Below are positions 17,741 to 27,270 of a DNA stretch of 64,000 bases, in pieces. Location: NCBI RefSeq assembly GCF_900104345.1, contig NZ_FNJN01000002.1, positions 496,001 through 560,000 of the forward strand. The letters are read 5' to 3'. The DNA comes from Microbacterium testaceum StLB037 (GTDB lineage: Bacteria > Actinomycetota > Actinomycetes > Actinomycetales > Microbacteriaceae). Under the pieces are notes generated by a model that did no database searches, was not told the DNA's origin, and saw only the letters and a program-made list of their open reading frames with translations. The stretch's first letter is position 1; every line of letters starts with the position of its first letter. A program made the translations under genes and the position numbers.

Positions 17741-17763
17741 GTTCCTCTGGACAGGGTAGCTCA

Positions 17764-17776
17764 TTAGCCTTGCTAA
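17764..17776. promoter_or_regulatory. MarR-type operator
   Basis: TTAGC-CTT-GCTAA is a perfect 5-bp inverted repeat in the 87-bp gap between marR and the divergent hydrolase gene. It lies about 25 bp upstream of the marR start. Confidence 0.55.
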
Positions 17777-17827
17777 GGGAATGGTCGGGCGGGGTCGCCG
17801 ACGGGGCCGCCGCCCTAGACTCCCCCC

Positions 17828-18676
17828 ATGCCCGAGTTCGACGACGCCTACGGCATCCGCATCGTCTACGACGTGTACGAGGCGGTCGAGCCCCGCGCCG
17901 TCGTGCAGCTGCTGCACGGGGTGGGCGAGCACGCCGGCCGCTACGGCGCCCTCATCGAGGCCCTCGTCGGCGCGGGCTACACCGTCTACGCCGACGACCA
18001 TCGCGGCCACGGCCGCACGGGGCTCGGGCAATGGGGAGGCGATCACGCCAAGCTCGGGCGTCTCGGCCCCGGCGGTCTCGGCGCCGCCCGCGACGCGGTG
18101 TGGACCCTCACGCAGCGCATCCGCGAGGAGCACCCCGACCTGCCGCTCGTGCTGCTCGGACACTCGTGGGGCTCGTTCCTCGCGCAGATGCTGCTCGATC
18201 GGCATCCGGATGCCTATGACGCGGTCGTGCTGAGCGGCTCGGCCCTGCGCTGGCCCGGGTCGTTGAACGCGGGTGACCTGAACGCGCCATGGAAGCACCT
18301 CGGCGGTTCCGGAATGCAGTGGCTCTCGAGCGATGAACAGGTGGGTCGCGACTTCGTCGCTGATCCCCTGACGACGTCGACGCCCCTCGCGCGCCTGTTC
18401 GGACCCCTCGAGACGCTCAAGCTCATGGGGCGCCCTCGTCGCGACCTCGGCCGCGACGTGCCGATGCTGCTGATGGTGGGTCGCGATGACACCGTGGGCG
18501 GCCCGCGCAGCGTGCACCGCCTGGCCGACGCGTACCGGCGGCGGTCGGGGCTGACGGATGTGACGACCCTGGTGTATCCCGGGGCGCGGCACGAGATCTT
18601 CGCCGAGCGCGAGCAGGCCGCGGTGCGCGCCGATCTGCTGGCGTGGCTCGACGAGCGGATCCCGTCGCGCGTCTGA
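17828..18676 (+). CDS. Alpha/beta hydrolase, monoacylglycerol-lipase-like
   Basis: A 282-residue serine hydrolase. The N-terminal HGVGEHAGRYG motif and DHRGHGRT are typical of the lysophospholipase / monoacylglycerol lipase group. The nucleophile serine is in GHSWGS near residue 113, an acidic residue is in VGRDDTVGG and the histidine in GARHEIF. No signal peptide is visible. It is divergent from marR and not clearly tied to the following transporter operon, which starts after a 207-bp gap. Confidence 0.87.
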   Translation: MPEFDDAYGIRIVYDVYEAVEPRAVVQLLHGVGEHAGRYGALIEALVGAGYTVYADDHRGHGRTGLGQWGGDHAKLGRLGPGGLGAARDAVWTLTQRIREEHPDLPLVLLGHSWGSFLAQMLLDRHPDAYDAVVLSGSALRWPGSLNAGDLNAPWKHLGGSGMQWLSSDEQVGRDFVADPLTTSTPLARLFGPLETLKLMGRPRRDLGRDVPMLLMVGRDDTVGGPRSVHRLADAYRRRSGLTDVTTLVYPGARHEIFAEREQAAVRADLLAWLDERIPSRV

Positions 18677-18883
18677 CCGCGTGGGGCTGTTCGTCGTCGT
18701 GCAGACTCGTTCGAACATGCGAAATAACAAGAACACTCACTAACTCACACGTCGTGATCTAAGCGTTACTCGCGCGAATTGACCTCGTCGCGCTGACCGG
18801 CGAAGCTGAAGTCGCCGAAAGCGGGATAAACCGCCTCGATCGGGCCACCTGGTCCCTCATTGCCGAGGAAAGCGCACATCGAC
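18677..18883 (+). promoter_or_regulatory. Upstream region of the CUT1 sugar transporter operon
   Basis: This 207-bp gap is AT-richer than its surroundings, especially 18721-18780. It contains a perfect GTTCGAAC palindrome (18709-18716) and a TTGACC (18779-18784). I cannot assign a convincing -10 element at standard spacing. No CTTTTG box of the kind found at the ebo operon is present, so its control is probably separate. Confidence 0.4.
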
Positions 18884-19816
18884 GTGACGACTCTAGATAC
18901 ACCAAAAATCACACAAACAAACAAAAGCTCACGTCGGGCCAGTCGGCCCGAGCGGCTCGGAAACGGGATGTTCGCCGTGCTGCTGGTGGTGCCGGGTATG
19001 GCGCTCATGGCGGTCGTCGTCGCATACCCCCTTGTCTCTGCGCTGGTCACCGCGTTCTTCACGCAGAGCCTCGTGCTGCCCGGGCGCGAGTTCGTCGGCC
19101 TCCAGAACATCGTCGACGTGCTGGAGGACGACTTCTTGCGTCTGCTCGGACAGACGCTCGTCTTCACCCTGGGCACGACCATCGCCCCCTTCGTGATCGG
19201 CTTCGCCCTCGCGCTCGCGCTGAACACGCAGATCCGTGGATCGAAGGTGTTCCGCGGCCTGATGCTCATCCCCTGGCTCGTGCCCGGCGTCGTGGTGTCG
19301 TTCCTGTGGATGTGGATCTTCAACGCCAACTACGGCGTCATGAACGCGATCCTCGAACCGCTCGGGGTCTCACCGCAGGCCTGGCTCGCGCAGCCCGGAA
19401 CCGCGATGTTCGCCGTGATCGTCGCGAAGACCTGGCAGTCCTTCCCCTGGATGATGGTCATGCTCCTCGCGGGCCTGCAGACCGTGCCGCGAGAGCTGCA
19501 CGAAGCCGCCGAGATGGACGGCGCGGGAACGGTCCGCCGCTTCTTCTCGATCACCGTCCCGCAGATCGGCGGGATCATCGGCCTGGTGCTGCTGCTGGAG
19601 TTCATCTGGAACTTCCAGCACTTCGACATCATCTACGTGCTCACCGGCGGCGGCCCCGCCGGCTCCACCGAGACCTTCGCCACCTCGGTGTACGAGACCG
19701 CCTTTCACGGCTTCGACCTCGGCCGCGCCGGCGCGCTCGGCCTGCTGTGGCTCGTCCTGCTGATGGCGCTCGTCGTCGTCTACGTCCGATTCTCCGAGAG
19801 GAGTGAGAAGCGATGA
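18884..19816 (+). CDS. Carbohydrate ABC transporter permease, MalF type
   Basis: A 310-residue membrane protein with six predicted membrane segments and the binding-protein-dependent permease EAA loop (EAAEMDGAGTVRRFFSITVP, about residues 207-226). It would form the channel of a CUT1 sugar importer with the next gene. GTG 18884 is preferred because a GAGGAAAG ribosome site lies 11 bases upstream; TTG 18860 is an in-frame alternative that includes that site. The stop overlaps the ATG of the MalG-type gene. No ATPase gene is present in the cluster, so a shared MsiK-type ATPase elsewhere is probably used. Confidence 0.87.
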   Translation: MTTLDTPKITQTNKSSRRASRPERLGNGMFAVLLVVPGMALMAVVVAYPLVSALVTAFFTQSLVLPGREFVGLQNIVDVLEDDFLRLLGQTLVFTLGTTIAPFVIGFALALALNTQIRGSKVFRGLMLIPWLVPGVVVSFLWMWIFNANYGVMNAILEPLGVSPQAWLAQPGTAMFAVIVAKTWQSFPWMMVMLLAGLQTVPRELHEAAEMDGAGTVRRFFSITVPQIGGIIGLVLLLEFIWNFQHFDIIYVLTGGGPAGSTETFATSVYETAFHGFDLGRAGALGLLWLVLLMALVVVYVRFSERSEKR

Positions 19817-20745
19817 CCAGCACCGCCCTCCCCACCGTCGCCCCTGCCCCCGAGGCCCCGCCCGTCGTCGTCGACGCTCCCGCGCGTCGCCGCCGACGCC
19901 AGAGCTCAGGCCTGCGCTCCGATCGTCCGGGAGTGCGCCTCGCGTCATGGGCCGCGCTGATCGTGTGCGGCGGGTTCGCCCTGCTGCCGGTCTACTGGCT
20001 GCTCGCGACCTCGCTCACCCCTCGCGATCAGGTGTTCTCGTACCCGCCGAAGCTGTTCCCCACCGAGATCACCTTCGACGCCTACATCTCGCTGACCTCC
20101 AACCCGCAGCTGTTCACCTACCTGCAGAACAGCGTGATCGTCTCGGTCATCACGGCCCTGCTCTCGGTGATCGTGTCGGCCTACATGGGCTACTCGTTTT
20201 CGAAGTTTCGCTACCGCGGTCGCCGGCAGCTGATGTACTTCGTGCTGGCTTCGCAGATGTTCCCGCAGGCCCTGTTGCTGGTCACCCTCTACAGCGTGTT
20301 CAGCGCCTACGGCCTGCTCAACACCTACACCGCTCTCGTGCTGTCGTTCACGACGTTCACGCTGCCGCTGTGCGTCTGGATGCTGAAGGGCTTCTTCGAC
20401 ACCATCCCCGATGAGCTCATCGAGGCCGCCCGCGTCGACGGCGCCTCGCGGCTGCGCACCATCCACTCGATCGTGCTGCCGCTGGCGGCCCCGGGGCTCG
20501 TCGCCGCCGGACTCTTCGCCTTCGTCCGCGGCTGGAACGACTTCATCTTCGCCCTGACGCTCGCCGGTCCCGACAAGCAGACGCTCCCGCCCGGACTCGT
20601 CAACACCTACGTCGGCGAGGCGGCCACCGCCTGGCCTGAACTCATGGCGGCATCGCTCGTGGTGTCGCTCCCCGTGGCCGTGGCGTTCATGCTGCTGCAG
20701 CGGTACCTGGTCAGCGGTATGACGGCCGGCGCCGTCAAGGGCTGA
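19813..20745 (+). CDS. Carbohydrate ABC transporter permease, MalG type
   Basis: A 310-residue permease with a long arginine-rich cytoplasmic N-terminus (residues 1-45), six membrane segments and the EAA loop EAARVDGASRLRTIHSIVLP near residue 205. It pairs with the MalF-type permease, whose stop codon it overlaps (ATGA at 19813). The binding protein gene follows after 42 bases with a strong AAGGAGG site, completing a CUT1 importer for a sugar or oligosaccharide of unknown identity. Confidence 0.88.
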   Translation: MTSTALPTVAPAPEAPPVVVDAPARRRRRQSSGLRSDRPGVRLASWAALIVCGGFALLPVYWLLATSLTPRDQVFSYPPKLFPTEITFDAYISLTSNPQLFTYLQNSVIVSVITALLSVIVSAYMGYSFSKFRYRGRRQLMYFVLASQMFPQALLLVTLYSVFSAYGLLNTYTALVLSFTTFTLPLCVWMLKGFFDTIPDELIEAARVDGASRLRTIHSIVLPLAAPGLVAAGLFAFVRGWNDFIFALTLAGPDKQTLPPGLVNTYVGEAATAWPELMAASLVVSLPVAVAFMLLQRYLVSGMTAGAVKG

Positions 20746-20787
20746 CCCCGACTTCTCTCTCTGCTCGCCCTGTCAAGGAGGACACCT

Positions 20788-22104
20788 ATGTCTACGTCTC
20801 TGCCCAACCCGCTCATCACGCGCCGTCGCGCGCTGCAGTTCTTCGGCATCGGTGCCGCGGCCGCAGCGCTCGCCGGATGCGTCCCCACCGGAAGCAGCGG
20901 CCCCGCCGCCGGCGCGGCGGGACTGAACGGCGCCGACCCCACCGATTTCGCGTTCGCTTCCTGGTCCCTCACCGAGGAGTCCGCCAAGCCGGCGCTCGAA
21001 GGCACGCTCTCGTCGTACGAGAAGGCCAAGGGCGTCGCGGTCAAGCGCACCGCGTTCCCGTACAACGAGTACATCAACCAGCTCATGCTCCAGGTGACCG
21101 GCGGGCAGTTCACCGGCGCCGCGCACGTCGACGTCGCGTGGCTCGGCAGTCTCGCGGCCACCGGAAAGCTGCAGGACGTCTCGGCGTTGGCATCCGGCCG
21201 CGGATACACTTCGTCGGCTCTGCAGGCGGCCACGTTCGACGGCGTGCAGTACGCCCTGCCGTGGACCATCGGCGCGATCGGCCTGATCGCCAACTCCGAG
21301 ACCCTCGGCAAGGCGGGCCTGTCGGCCGACGCGTTCCCGACCACGGTCGACGAGTTCGAGAAGGCCCTCGTCTCACTGAAGGGCCTCGGCGGGGGACTCA
21401 TCCCCTACGCCGCGTCGACCAAGGCCGCGCAGCTGAAGGACATCCTCATCTGGATGCAGACCTTCGGCAGCCCGCTCGTCGACGGCGACACCATCACGAT
21501 CGGCGACGACGCCAGCGTCGAGGCCGTCACCTGGTACAAGGGCCTCTACGACCAGGGCCTCATCGCCGCCGACGTCGACCGCTTCGACGCCCGCAGCCTG
21601 TTCGCCCAGGGACGTGCCGCGATGTACGACGACGCCCCGGTGGGCCGCGGAGCGGTCACCAAGGAGTCGCCGGATGCGAACCTCGCCACCAAACTCGCGC
21701 CGGTGTCGCGTCCCGTGCTGAAGAAGGGCGAGACCCCGCGCGCCCTCGTCTGGGGTGGCGCGATCGCGGTCGTCAACGGCACCGGTGCTGCGACCGCGGG
21801 CGACTTCGCCCAGTACGCCACGAGCGACCTCGACGCCATCCTCGCCGACTACGCGATGCGCGGTCTGCCGCCCGCGACGACCGAGGCGCTGTCGTCGTCG
21901 GAGGTCGCCTCCGACGCTTTCGGCGCCCAGTTCAGCGAGCGCATCACCGCGACAGCGAGCTCGAACCCGCTGTGGAAGTTCACCGCGTACTCGCAGATCG
22001 AGTCGGCGATCGCCGATCGCGTGCAGGCCGTCCTGATCGGGTCCGCCTCGCCGAAGGACGCCATGAAGCAGGCCGGCGAGGCCGCGCAGAAGCTGGTCGG
22101 TTGA
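20788..22104 (+). CDS. Sugar ABC transporter substrate-binding lipoprotein (Tat-type signal)
   Basis: A 438-residue extracellular binding protein of family 1. The N-terminus has a twin-arginine-like RRRALQFFG motif followed by a hydrophobic stretch and the lipobox LAGC, with the lipidated cysteine near residue 31. The mature part shows the usual NSETLGKAGL and LVWGGAIAVV hinge-type segments. It would deliver the substrate to the two permeases directly upstream. The next gene starts one base after its stop, so the secreted BNR protein belongs to the same transcript and probably generates the transported sugar. Confidence 0.88.
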   Translation: MSTSLPNPLITRRRALQFFGIGAAAAALAGCVPTGSSGPAAGAAGLNGADPTDFAFASWSLTEESAKPALEGTLSSYEKAKGVAVKRTAFPYNEYINQLMLQVTGGQFTGAAHVDVAWLGSLAATGKLQDVSALASGRGYTSSALQAATFDGVQYALPWTIGAIGLIANSETLGKAGLSADAFPTTVDEFEKALVSLKGLGGGLIPYAASTKAAQLKDILIWMQTFGSPLVDGDTITIGDDASVEAVTWYKGLYDQGLIAADVDRFDARSLFAQGRAAMYDDAPVGRGAVTKESPDANLATKLAPVSRPVLKKGETPRALVWGGAIAVVNGTGAATAGDFAQYATSDLDAILADYAMRGLPPATTEALSSSEVASDAFGAQFSERITATASSNPLWKFTAYSQIESAIADRVQAVLIGSASPKDAMKQAGEAAQKLVG

Positions 22105-22105
22105 G

Positions 22106-23926
22106 ATGAGGATCCTCCGCGGGGGGAGCGCGGTCGCGGTTGCGGCGCTCGCCCTCGGGCTCGTCGTCGCGCCCTCGGCGTCGGCGACCGTGAGCTCTGC
22201 GACGACCGTCGAAGAGCTCCCCTTCGCCGTCGACTCATCGAACCAGGCGGCATGGTGGAACCCCCTCGACGTGGTCGGCGAGACGACGCTCTTCGCCTTC
22301 AACGCCCCGGCCGCCCAGGCTGCTCGACACGAGGTGCACCTCGCCTCTCGCTCTGCGGACGGTGCGTGGACAGAAGGATGCCTCCGTGCTTCGGCGCAGA
22401 CGGCGTGCGTCACCTTCGTGGACGACAACGGTCATAACCAACCGTCCATCGTCGTCGACGGCGACGGGATCATCCACGCCTTCGTCTCGATGCACAACGA
22501 GCAGTGGAACTACTTCCGCTCCGACACCGCGGGCGACGTCCGCACGATGGTCGACCGGACCTCGACCATGCCCGACCTCGACGTCGACATCACCTACCCG
22601 GTCACGGCGCGCGGAGCCGACGGCGACGCCTGGGTGCTGGTGCGGACCGGTACGGATGCCGACGGGGCACGGGAGGGCGTGCTGTATCGCTACGACCGCA
22701 CTGCCGGTGCGTGGGCGCGAGAGACGACGATCGCCGCGGCGAAGGGGTACTCCTTCTACCCCGACGACCTCGAGGTGTCGCCCGACGGTCGGGTGCACGT
22801 GCTGTGGGAGTGGGGTCCGTTCCCCGCCGACCCGGCGCGGCATCTCGGCTCGTACGCCGTCTATGACCCCGCGACGGGGTCGCTCACGGACGCCGCGGGC
22901 ACCACGCTGGTCGCTCCGATCACCCCCGCCACGGCGGGATCGGTCGTCTGGCGCCCCTTCGTGCCCGGCGAAAGCATCCGCAGCTATACCCCCGCGGTGC
23001 AGTCGGCCAAGCTCGCCCTCGACGGTTCTGCTCTCGCGGGGGTCGCATATCGCTTCGTCGAGGCGGATCGTTCGGCCTACGACGCGCATTTCGCACGGTG
23101 GGACGGCTCGGGATGGGTCGATGAGAAGGTCCTCGACACCGCGGCCCTCGGCGACGGTGTCGCCACCTCGGCAGCGGTCGACGTGACCCGGGCGGGGACG
23201 ACGACTCGGCTCTACACCGTCGTCACCGCTCAGGTGTGCGGCGAGGTGCGCAGCCGTGCCGTCGTCGCTGAACGCGATGACGCCGCATCGTCGTGGACCT
23301 TCGCCGGCATCGGCGAATCGGGCCTCGGGCAGCAGCGTCTGCGCGTCCAGACGCGGTCGACCGACGACGCCGACATCGCGTACCTCTCGGCGCCGGCCGC
23401 GGCTCCCGCCCGGCTCGCGCGGGCGGTCGTCCCGCGCGACGCCGCAGTAGGACCCGCCACCTCCCTCTCGACCCTCGTCGCCGACCTCCGCGATGACCCG
23501 GGAGGGGTCAACGTGGCTCTCGGTGCCACGGCGACAGCCTCGTCGAGCCTGCGGTCCGACACGGGCCCGTCCCTCGCCGTCGACGGCGTCTGCAGTGACG
23601 CCAGCCGATGGATCTCGGCGGCGGGTGACTCCACTCCGTGGATCTCGGTGGACTTCGCTGCGGCGGCGCTCCACGAGGTGCGCGTGCGGAGCGGTTACAG
23701 CGCGGACACGGGTTCGGCGGCCGTCCTCCGTTCGTTCGACGTGCAGGTGCACACCGCGGCGGGCTGGACGAGCATCGGCTCCATCGCCGGGAACACGCAA
23801 CGCCTGGTGAGCATCCCGGCCACGGGAGTCGTCGCGGACGGGGTGCGCCTGTTGATCAGCGACCCCTCGGCGTCAACCACCGACGTCGCGCGGGTCTTCG
23901 AGATCGAGGCGATCGCCGTGGACTGA
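22106..23926 (+). CDS. Secreted BNR_4-type protein with C-terminal F5/8C-like domain
   Basis: A 606-residue exported protein. The signal peptide ends near ASA (about residue 27). The large central part shows BNR-4 propeller features such as DNGHNQPSIVVDGDGIIHAF and YPDDLEVSPDGRVHV. This fold is shared by some polysaccharide lyases, for example ulvan lyases, and by uncharacterised secreted proteins. Residues about 465-606, beginning VNVALGATATASSS, match a discoidin/F5-8 type C carbohydrate-binding domain. A role in binding or cleaving the polysaccharide whose fragments enter through the adjacent importer is likely, but I cannot name the catalytic residues. Confidence 0.72.
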   Translation: MRILRGGSAVAVAALALGLVVAPSASATVSSATTVEELPFAVDSSNQAAWWNPLDVVGETTLFAFNAPAAQAARHEVHLASRSADGAWTEGCLRASAQTACVTFVDDNGHNQPSIVVDGDGIIHAFVSMHNEQWNYFRSDTAGDVRTMVDRTSTMPDLDVDITYPVTARGADGDAWVLVRTGTDADGAREGVLYRYDRTAGAWARETTIAAAKGYSFYPDDLEVSPDGRVHVLWEWGPFPADPARHLGSYAVYDPATGSLTDAAGTTLVAPITPATAGSVVWRPFVPGESIRSYTPAVQSAKLALDGSALAGVAYRFVEADRSAYDAHFARWDGSGWVDEKVLDTAALGDGVATSAAVDVTRAGTTTRLYTVVTAQVCGEVRSRAVVAERDDAASSWTFAGIGESGLGQQRLRVQTRSTDDADIAYLSAPAAAPARLARAVVPRDAAVGPATSLSTLVADLRDDPGGVNVALGATATASSSLRSDTGPSLAVDGVCSDASRWISAAGDSTPWISVDFAAAALHEVRVRSGYSADTGSAAVLRSFDVQVHTAAGWTSIGSIAGNTQRLVSIPATGVVADGVRLLISDPSASTTDVARVFEIEAIAVD

Positions 23927-23991
23927 GCCCATCGACCTCCCCTCGCACGACACTCGGACGCCCCCGCGTCCCCAGGAAGGACACCCGCAGT

Positions 23992-26247
23992 ATGCGTTCA
24001 CACACGGCCGACTACGACGTGGTCGTCGTCGGTGGTGGGCTCTCCGGAGTCGCCGCCGCCATCGCCGCCGCCCGGCTCGACCGACGCGTCGCCCTCATCA
24101 ACAACCGACCGGTGCTGGGCGGGAACTCCTCGTCGGAGGTCCGGGTCTGGGTGTGCGGGGCGACCGCGCACGGCAATCAACGCTGGGCCCGCGAGAACGG
24201 GATCATCGGTGAGCTGTACCTCGAGAACCAGTACCGCAATCCCGACGGGAACCCCATCCACTGGGACGACGTCGTGCTGGATGCCGTGCGCGCCGAGCCG
24301 AACATCTCGCTGTACCTCAACACCGATGTCCGCGACGTGGTCGCCACCGGCCCCGAGGGGGCGCGTCGCATCGAGTCGGTGACGGGGTGGACCATGGGAG
24401 CCGAGACCGAGACGCGCTTCGTCGCCCCGGTCTTCCTCGACTGCACCGGTGATGGACTCGTCGGTCACCTCGCCGGGGCGCGGGCGCGGCTCGGCAAGGA
24501 ATCGCGCGGAGAATTCGACGAGGACTGGGCGCCGGAAGAGGCCGAGCGCACTTTTCTCGGCTCGACGCTGCTGTTCTACACGAAGGACGTGGGGCACCCG
24601 GTGCGCTTCGTCGCCCCCGCCTCGGCGAAGTCGATCCTCGAGACCCCGATCCCGTCATCGCGCATCATCCGCAGCGGTGACAGCGGTGCGCACTATTGGT
24701 GGATCGAGTGGGGCGGTGAGCTCGACATCGTCCACGACAACGAGCGCATCCGCGACGAGCTGCGCTCGGTGATTCTGGGCATCTGGGACCACATCAAGAA
24801 CTCGGGCGAGTTCGACGCCGAGAACCTCGATCTCGAGTGGATCGGCAATGTGCCCGGCAAGCGCGAGTACCGCCGCCTCGTCGGCGACTACACGCTGCAC
24901 CAGCGCGACGTGATCGAACAGACGCGATTCGACGACGGCGTGGCCTTCGGCGGCTGGTCGATCGACCTGCACCCGAAGGAGGGCATGTACGCGACGGGTG
25001 CGGGCGCCGTCCAACGCTTCTCGAACGGAGTCTTCGAGATTCCGTTCCGCTCGCTCTACTCCGCTGACGTCGAGAACCTCCTGATGGCCGGGCGCGACAT
25101 CTCCGCCACGCACATCGCCTTCGGGGCCGCGCGCGTGATGGCCACCTGCGCGGCGATGGGCGAGGCGGCCGGGACAGCGGCATCCCTCGGCCTCGCCCGT
25201 CGAACGACCCCGCGGGGGCTCTACGAGAACCACCGCGAGGAGCTCCGTCAGCTCCTGCTGCGTCAGGACGCCCCGCTGATCGGCGTCGTCGATGCCGATC
25301 CGGCGAACCTCGCCCTCTCCGCCCGTGTCTCGGCTTCGGGCGTGCGGGCGGGACTCGGCCCGAGCGACATCGCGGTCGCCCGTCCGCATCCGCTCACCGA
25401 AGATGTCGGAGTCGTCGTTCCCGTTCACCCGTGTCTCGACGGATTCGAGGTGCGTGTCGCCGCCGAGCAGGACGTGGACCTCGCGGTCGAGGTGTGGTCG
25501 ACGGGGCTCGCCCAGAACGTCGTGCCCGAACGCCTCGAGCATGCCGTCACGGTGGCCGTGGCCGCGGGGGATGCAAGGTGGGTGCACGCTCCGGTGCGCT
25601 GGGAACCCGAGACTCCGGCGAACGCCGTCATCGTCGTCCGCGCCCAGACCGGGGTCACGCTCTTCGTGACGGACGAGCTGCCCCCCGGCGTTCTCACACT
25701 CGTCCACACCTCGGACGCCGAGGATCAGAACGTGCAGGTGAGCCTCGACGAGCTGCTGGTGCAGTGGCCGACGAAGCCGCTGCGGGGGCGGTCGGTCCAG
25801 TTCCGCGTTCCCACCGCATCGGAGGCGTTGGCACCGGAACGCGCGGTCGGTGGATACCAGCGCCCCTTCGGCGGACCGAACCTGTGGGCCTCGGCACCGT
25901 TGACCGAGGCAGAGGCGTGGCTGCGGCTCGATTGGGACCGGCCCGTCGTCGCGCGCGAGATCGTGCTGGTCTTCGACGACGACCCCGACATCGAGCTGAA
26001 CACCCTTCACCATCACCGCGATCCGCACCTCGTGATGCCCTCGCTCGTCGACACGTACCGGGTCGAGATCCAGGTGGCCGGGTCCGAGGAGTGGACCGAG
26101 GTCGCGACCGTGGCGGACAACCGTAGCCGCCGGCGCAGCCACCCGCTTCCTCCCGGAATGGGCGCGATCGACGCCGCCCGCGTGGTCGTGACGGCGACCC
26201 ACGGCGCTCCGGAGGCCCGCATCGTGGCCTTCCGTGTCCAGGAGTGA
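23992..26247 (+). CDS. FAD-dependent oxidoreductase with C-terminal beta domain
   Basis: A 751-residue protein. The N-terminal Rossmann motif VVVGGGLSGVAAAIAAAR binds FAD, and the region to about residue 430 matches the FAD_oxidored family (ARVMATCAAMGEAAGTAAS near 390 closes the FAD site). Residues about 450-751 look like one or two galactose-binding-type beta sandwiches. There is no signal peptide, so it should act inside the cell. The start ATG 23992 has an AGGAAGG site. Members of this group are common in polysaccharide utilisation clusters but their substrates are mostly undefined; oxidation of an imported sugar is a reasonable guess. Confidence 0.78.
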   Translation: MRSHTADYDVVVVGGGLSGVAAAIAAARLDRRVALINNRPVLGGNSSSEVRVWVCGATAHGNQRWARENGIIGELYLENQYRNPDGNPIHWDDVVLDAVRAEPNISLYLNTDVRDVVATGPEGARRIESVTGWTMGAETETRFVAPVFLDCTGDGLVGHLAGARARLGKESRGEFDEDWAPEEAERTFLGSTLLFYTKDVGHPVRFVAPASAKSILETPIPSSRIIRSGDSGAHYWWIEWGGELDIVHDNERIRDELRSVILGIWDHIKNSGEFDAENLDLEWIGNVPGKREYRRLVGDYTLHQRDVIEQTRFDDGVAFGGWSIDLHPKEGMYATGAGAVQRFSNGVFEIPFRSLYSADVENLLMAGRDISATHIAFGAARVMATCAAMGEAAGTAASLGLARRTTPRGLYENHREELRQLLLRQDAPLIGVVDADPANLALSARVSASGVRAGLGPSDIAVARPHPLTEDVGVVVPVHPCLDGFEVRVAAEQDVDLAVEVWSTGLAQNVVPERLEHAVTVAVAAGDARWVHAPVRWEPETPANAVIVVRAQTGVTLFVTDELPPGVLTLVHTSDAEDQNVQVSLDELLVQWPTKPLRGRSVQFRVPTASEALAPERAVGGYQRPFGGPNLWASAPLTEAEAWLRLDWDRPVVAREIVLVFDDDPDIELNTLHHHRDPHLVMPSLVDTYRVEIQVAGSEEWTEVATVADNRSRRRSHPLPPGMGAIDAARVVVTATHGAPEARIVAFRVQE

Positions 26248-26332
26248 CATGCCGCGCGATACCGTAGCCCCCAGAACAGACCGCTCGGCGGTGCGCGCGA
26301 GCGCCGCCCGGTCCTCGACGAGGAGTCCCGCC

Positions 26333-27226
26333 ATGACCGACACGCCTTCGGCCACGCGGCGGATCTCGCCGCTCTCGCGCCGACAGCGCACCCGGATCAT
26401 CGCGCTCGCCGTGCCCAATCTCGAGGAGCCCTACTTCGCCGAGCTCACGACCCTGCTGGCGCGCGGGGCCGAGGCGCGCGGGTTGTCGATCCTCATCCAG
26501 CAGACCGAGGGCGACCATCAGCGGGAGATCGACGTCGCGAACGGGGTGGGGCTCCCCGAGACCGACGGCCTCATCCACATCCCGCGTTCTCTGACGGTCG
26601 GGGACCTCACCCGGCGTACGGATCCGGGACCGCTCGTGCTCCTCGGTGAGCACATCGCGGTCAGCCCTTTCACGCACGTCTCGATCGACAACCGCCGCAC
26701 GGCTGACCTGGCGACCGCGCATCTCGCCGACGCCGGGTGCCGCCGGGTCGCGTTCCTCGGACCTCGCGTGTCACGCCCCTCGGATGCCGCCGACCAGCGT
26801 TTCGCCGGGTACCGCGACGCCGTGTCGCGCCTGGGCCTGGCCGACGACCCGGAGCTCATCGTCTCGGTCGATGCGTTCACCTCCGAGGAGGGCGCGGCGG
26901 CGCTGGGCCGACTTCACTCCTCGGGCGTCGCATACGACGGCGTGGTGTGCTCCAACGACTCCGTCGCTTTCGGCGTGCTCGCGGCTCTGCACGAGCGCGG
27001 GCGGGCGGTGCCGAGCGACGTCGCGGTGATCGGCATCGACAACGTGCACGCCGCGCAGTTCTCGGTCCCTGCGCTCTCGTCGGTGGCGCCCGACGATCAC
27101 GGGATCGTCGAAGCGGCGTTCACCGAGCTCGAGCGTCAGATGGCGGCTCGGCCCGGCGCGGACGTTCCGGTGCGACACATCGTGGTGGATGCCACGGTGA
27201 TCGCGCGAGCGAGTACCGCGCGGTGA
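26333..27226 (+). CDS. LacI-type effector-binding domain protein lacking the HTH
   Basis: A 297-residue protein whose residues about 25-297 form the periplasmic-binding-protein-like sensor domain of LacI/GalR regulators (IIALAVPNLEEPYFAEL, GCRRVAFLGP, GVVCSNDSVAFGVLAAL, VAVIGIDNVHAAQF). The usual 60-residue N-terminal helix-turn-helix and hinge are missing. The sequence before the sensor domain is only MTDTPSATRRISPLSRRQRTR. ATG 26333 has a GAGGAG site; the frame can be extended to 26234, but no HTH appears there either. There is no export signal. It may be a truncated regulator or a sugar sensor acting through another protein, such as the adjacent DeoR. Confidence 0.8.
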   Translation: MTDTPSATRRISPLSRRQRTRIIALAVPNLEEPYFAELTTLLARGAEARGLSILIQQTEGDHQREIDVANGVGLPETDGLIHIPRSLTVGDLTRRTDPGPLVLLGEHIAVSPFTHVSIDNRRTADLATAHLADAGCRRVAFLGPRVSRPSDAADQRFAGYRDAVSRLGLADDPELIVSVDAFTSEEGAAALGRLHSSGVAYDGVVCSNDSVAFGVLAALHERGRAVPSDVAVIGIDNVHAAQFSVPALSSVAPDDHGIVEAAFTELERQMAARPGADVPVRHIVVDATVIARASTAR

Positions 27227-27270
27227 GCCCGGCTCTCGCCGTCCGTTCCCCGCGCGGGGGCGGGCGGGTC

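Noticed and set aside
26234..26332. Longer LacI-like protein starting at 26234, possibly containing an HTH
   Set aside because: The extra 33 residues contain no helix-turn-helix and overlap the end of the FAD oxidoreductase gene; the ribosome site supports ATG 26333.
27227..27270. Strong terminator between the LacI-like and deoR genes
   Set aside because: The CCCCGC/GCGGGG stretch is palindromic but leaves no room for a loop, so it was not listed as a terminator.
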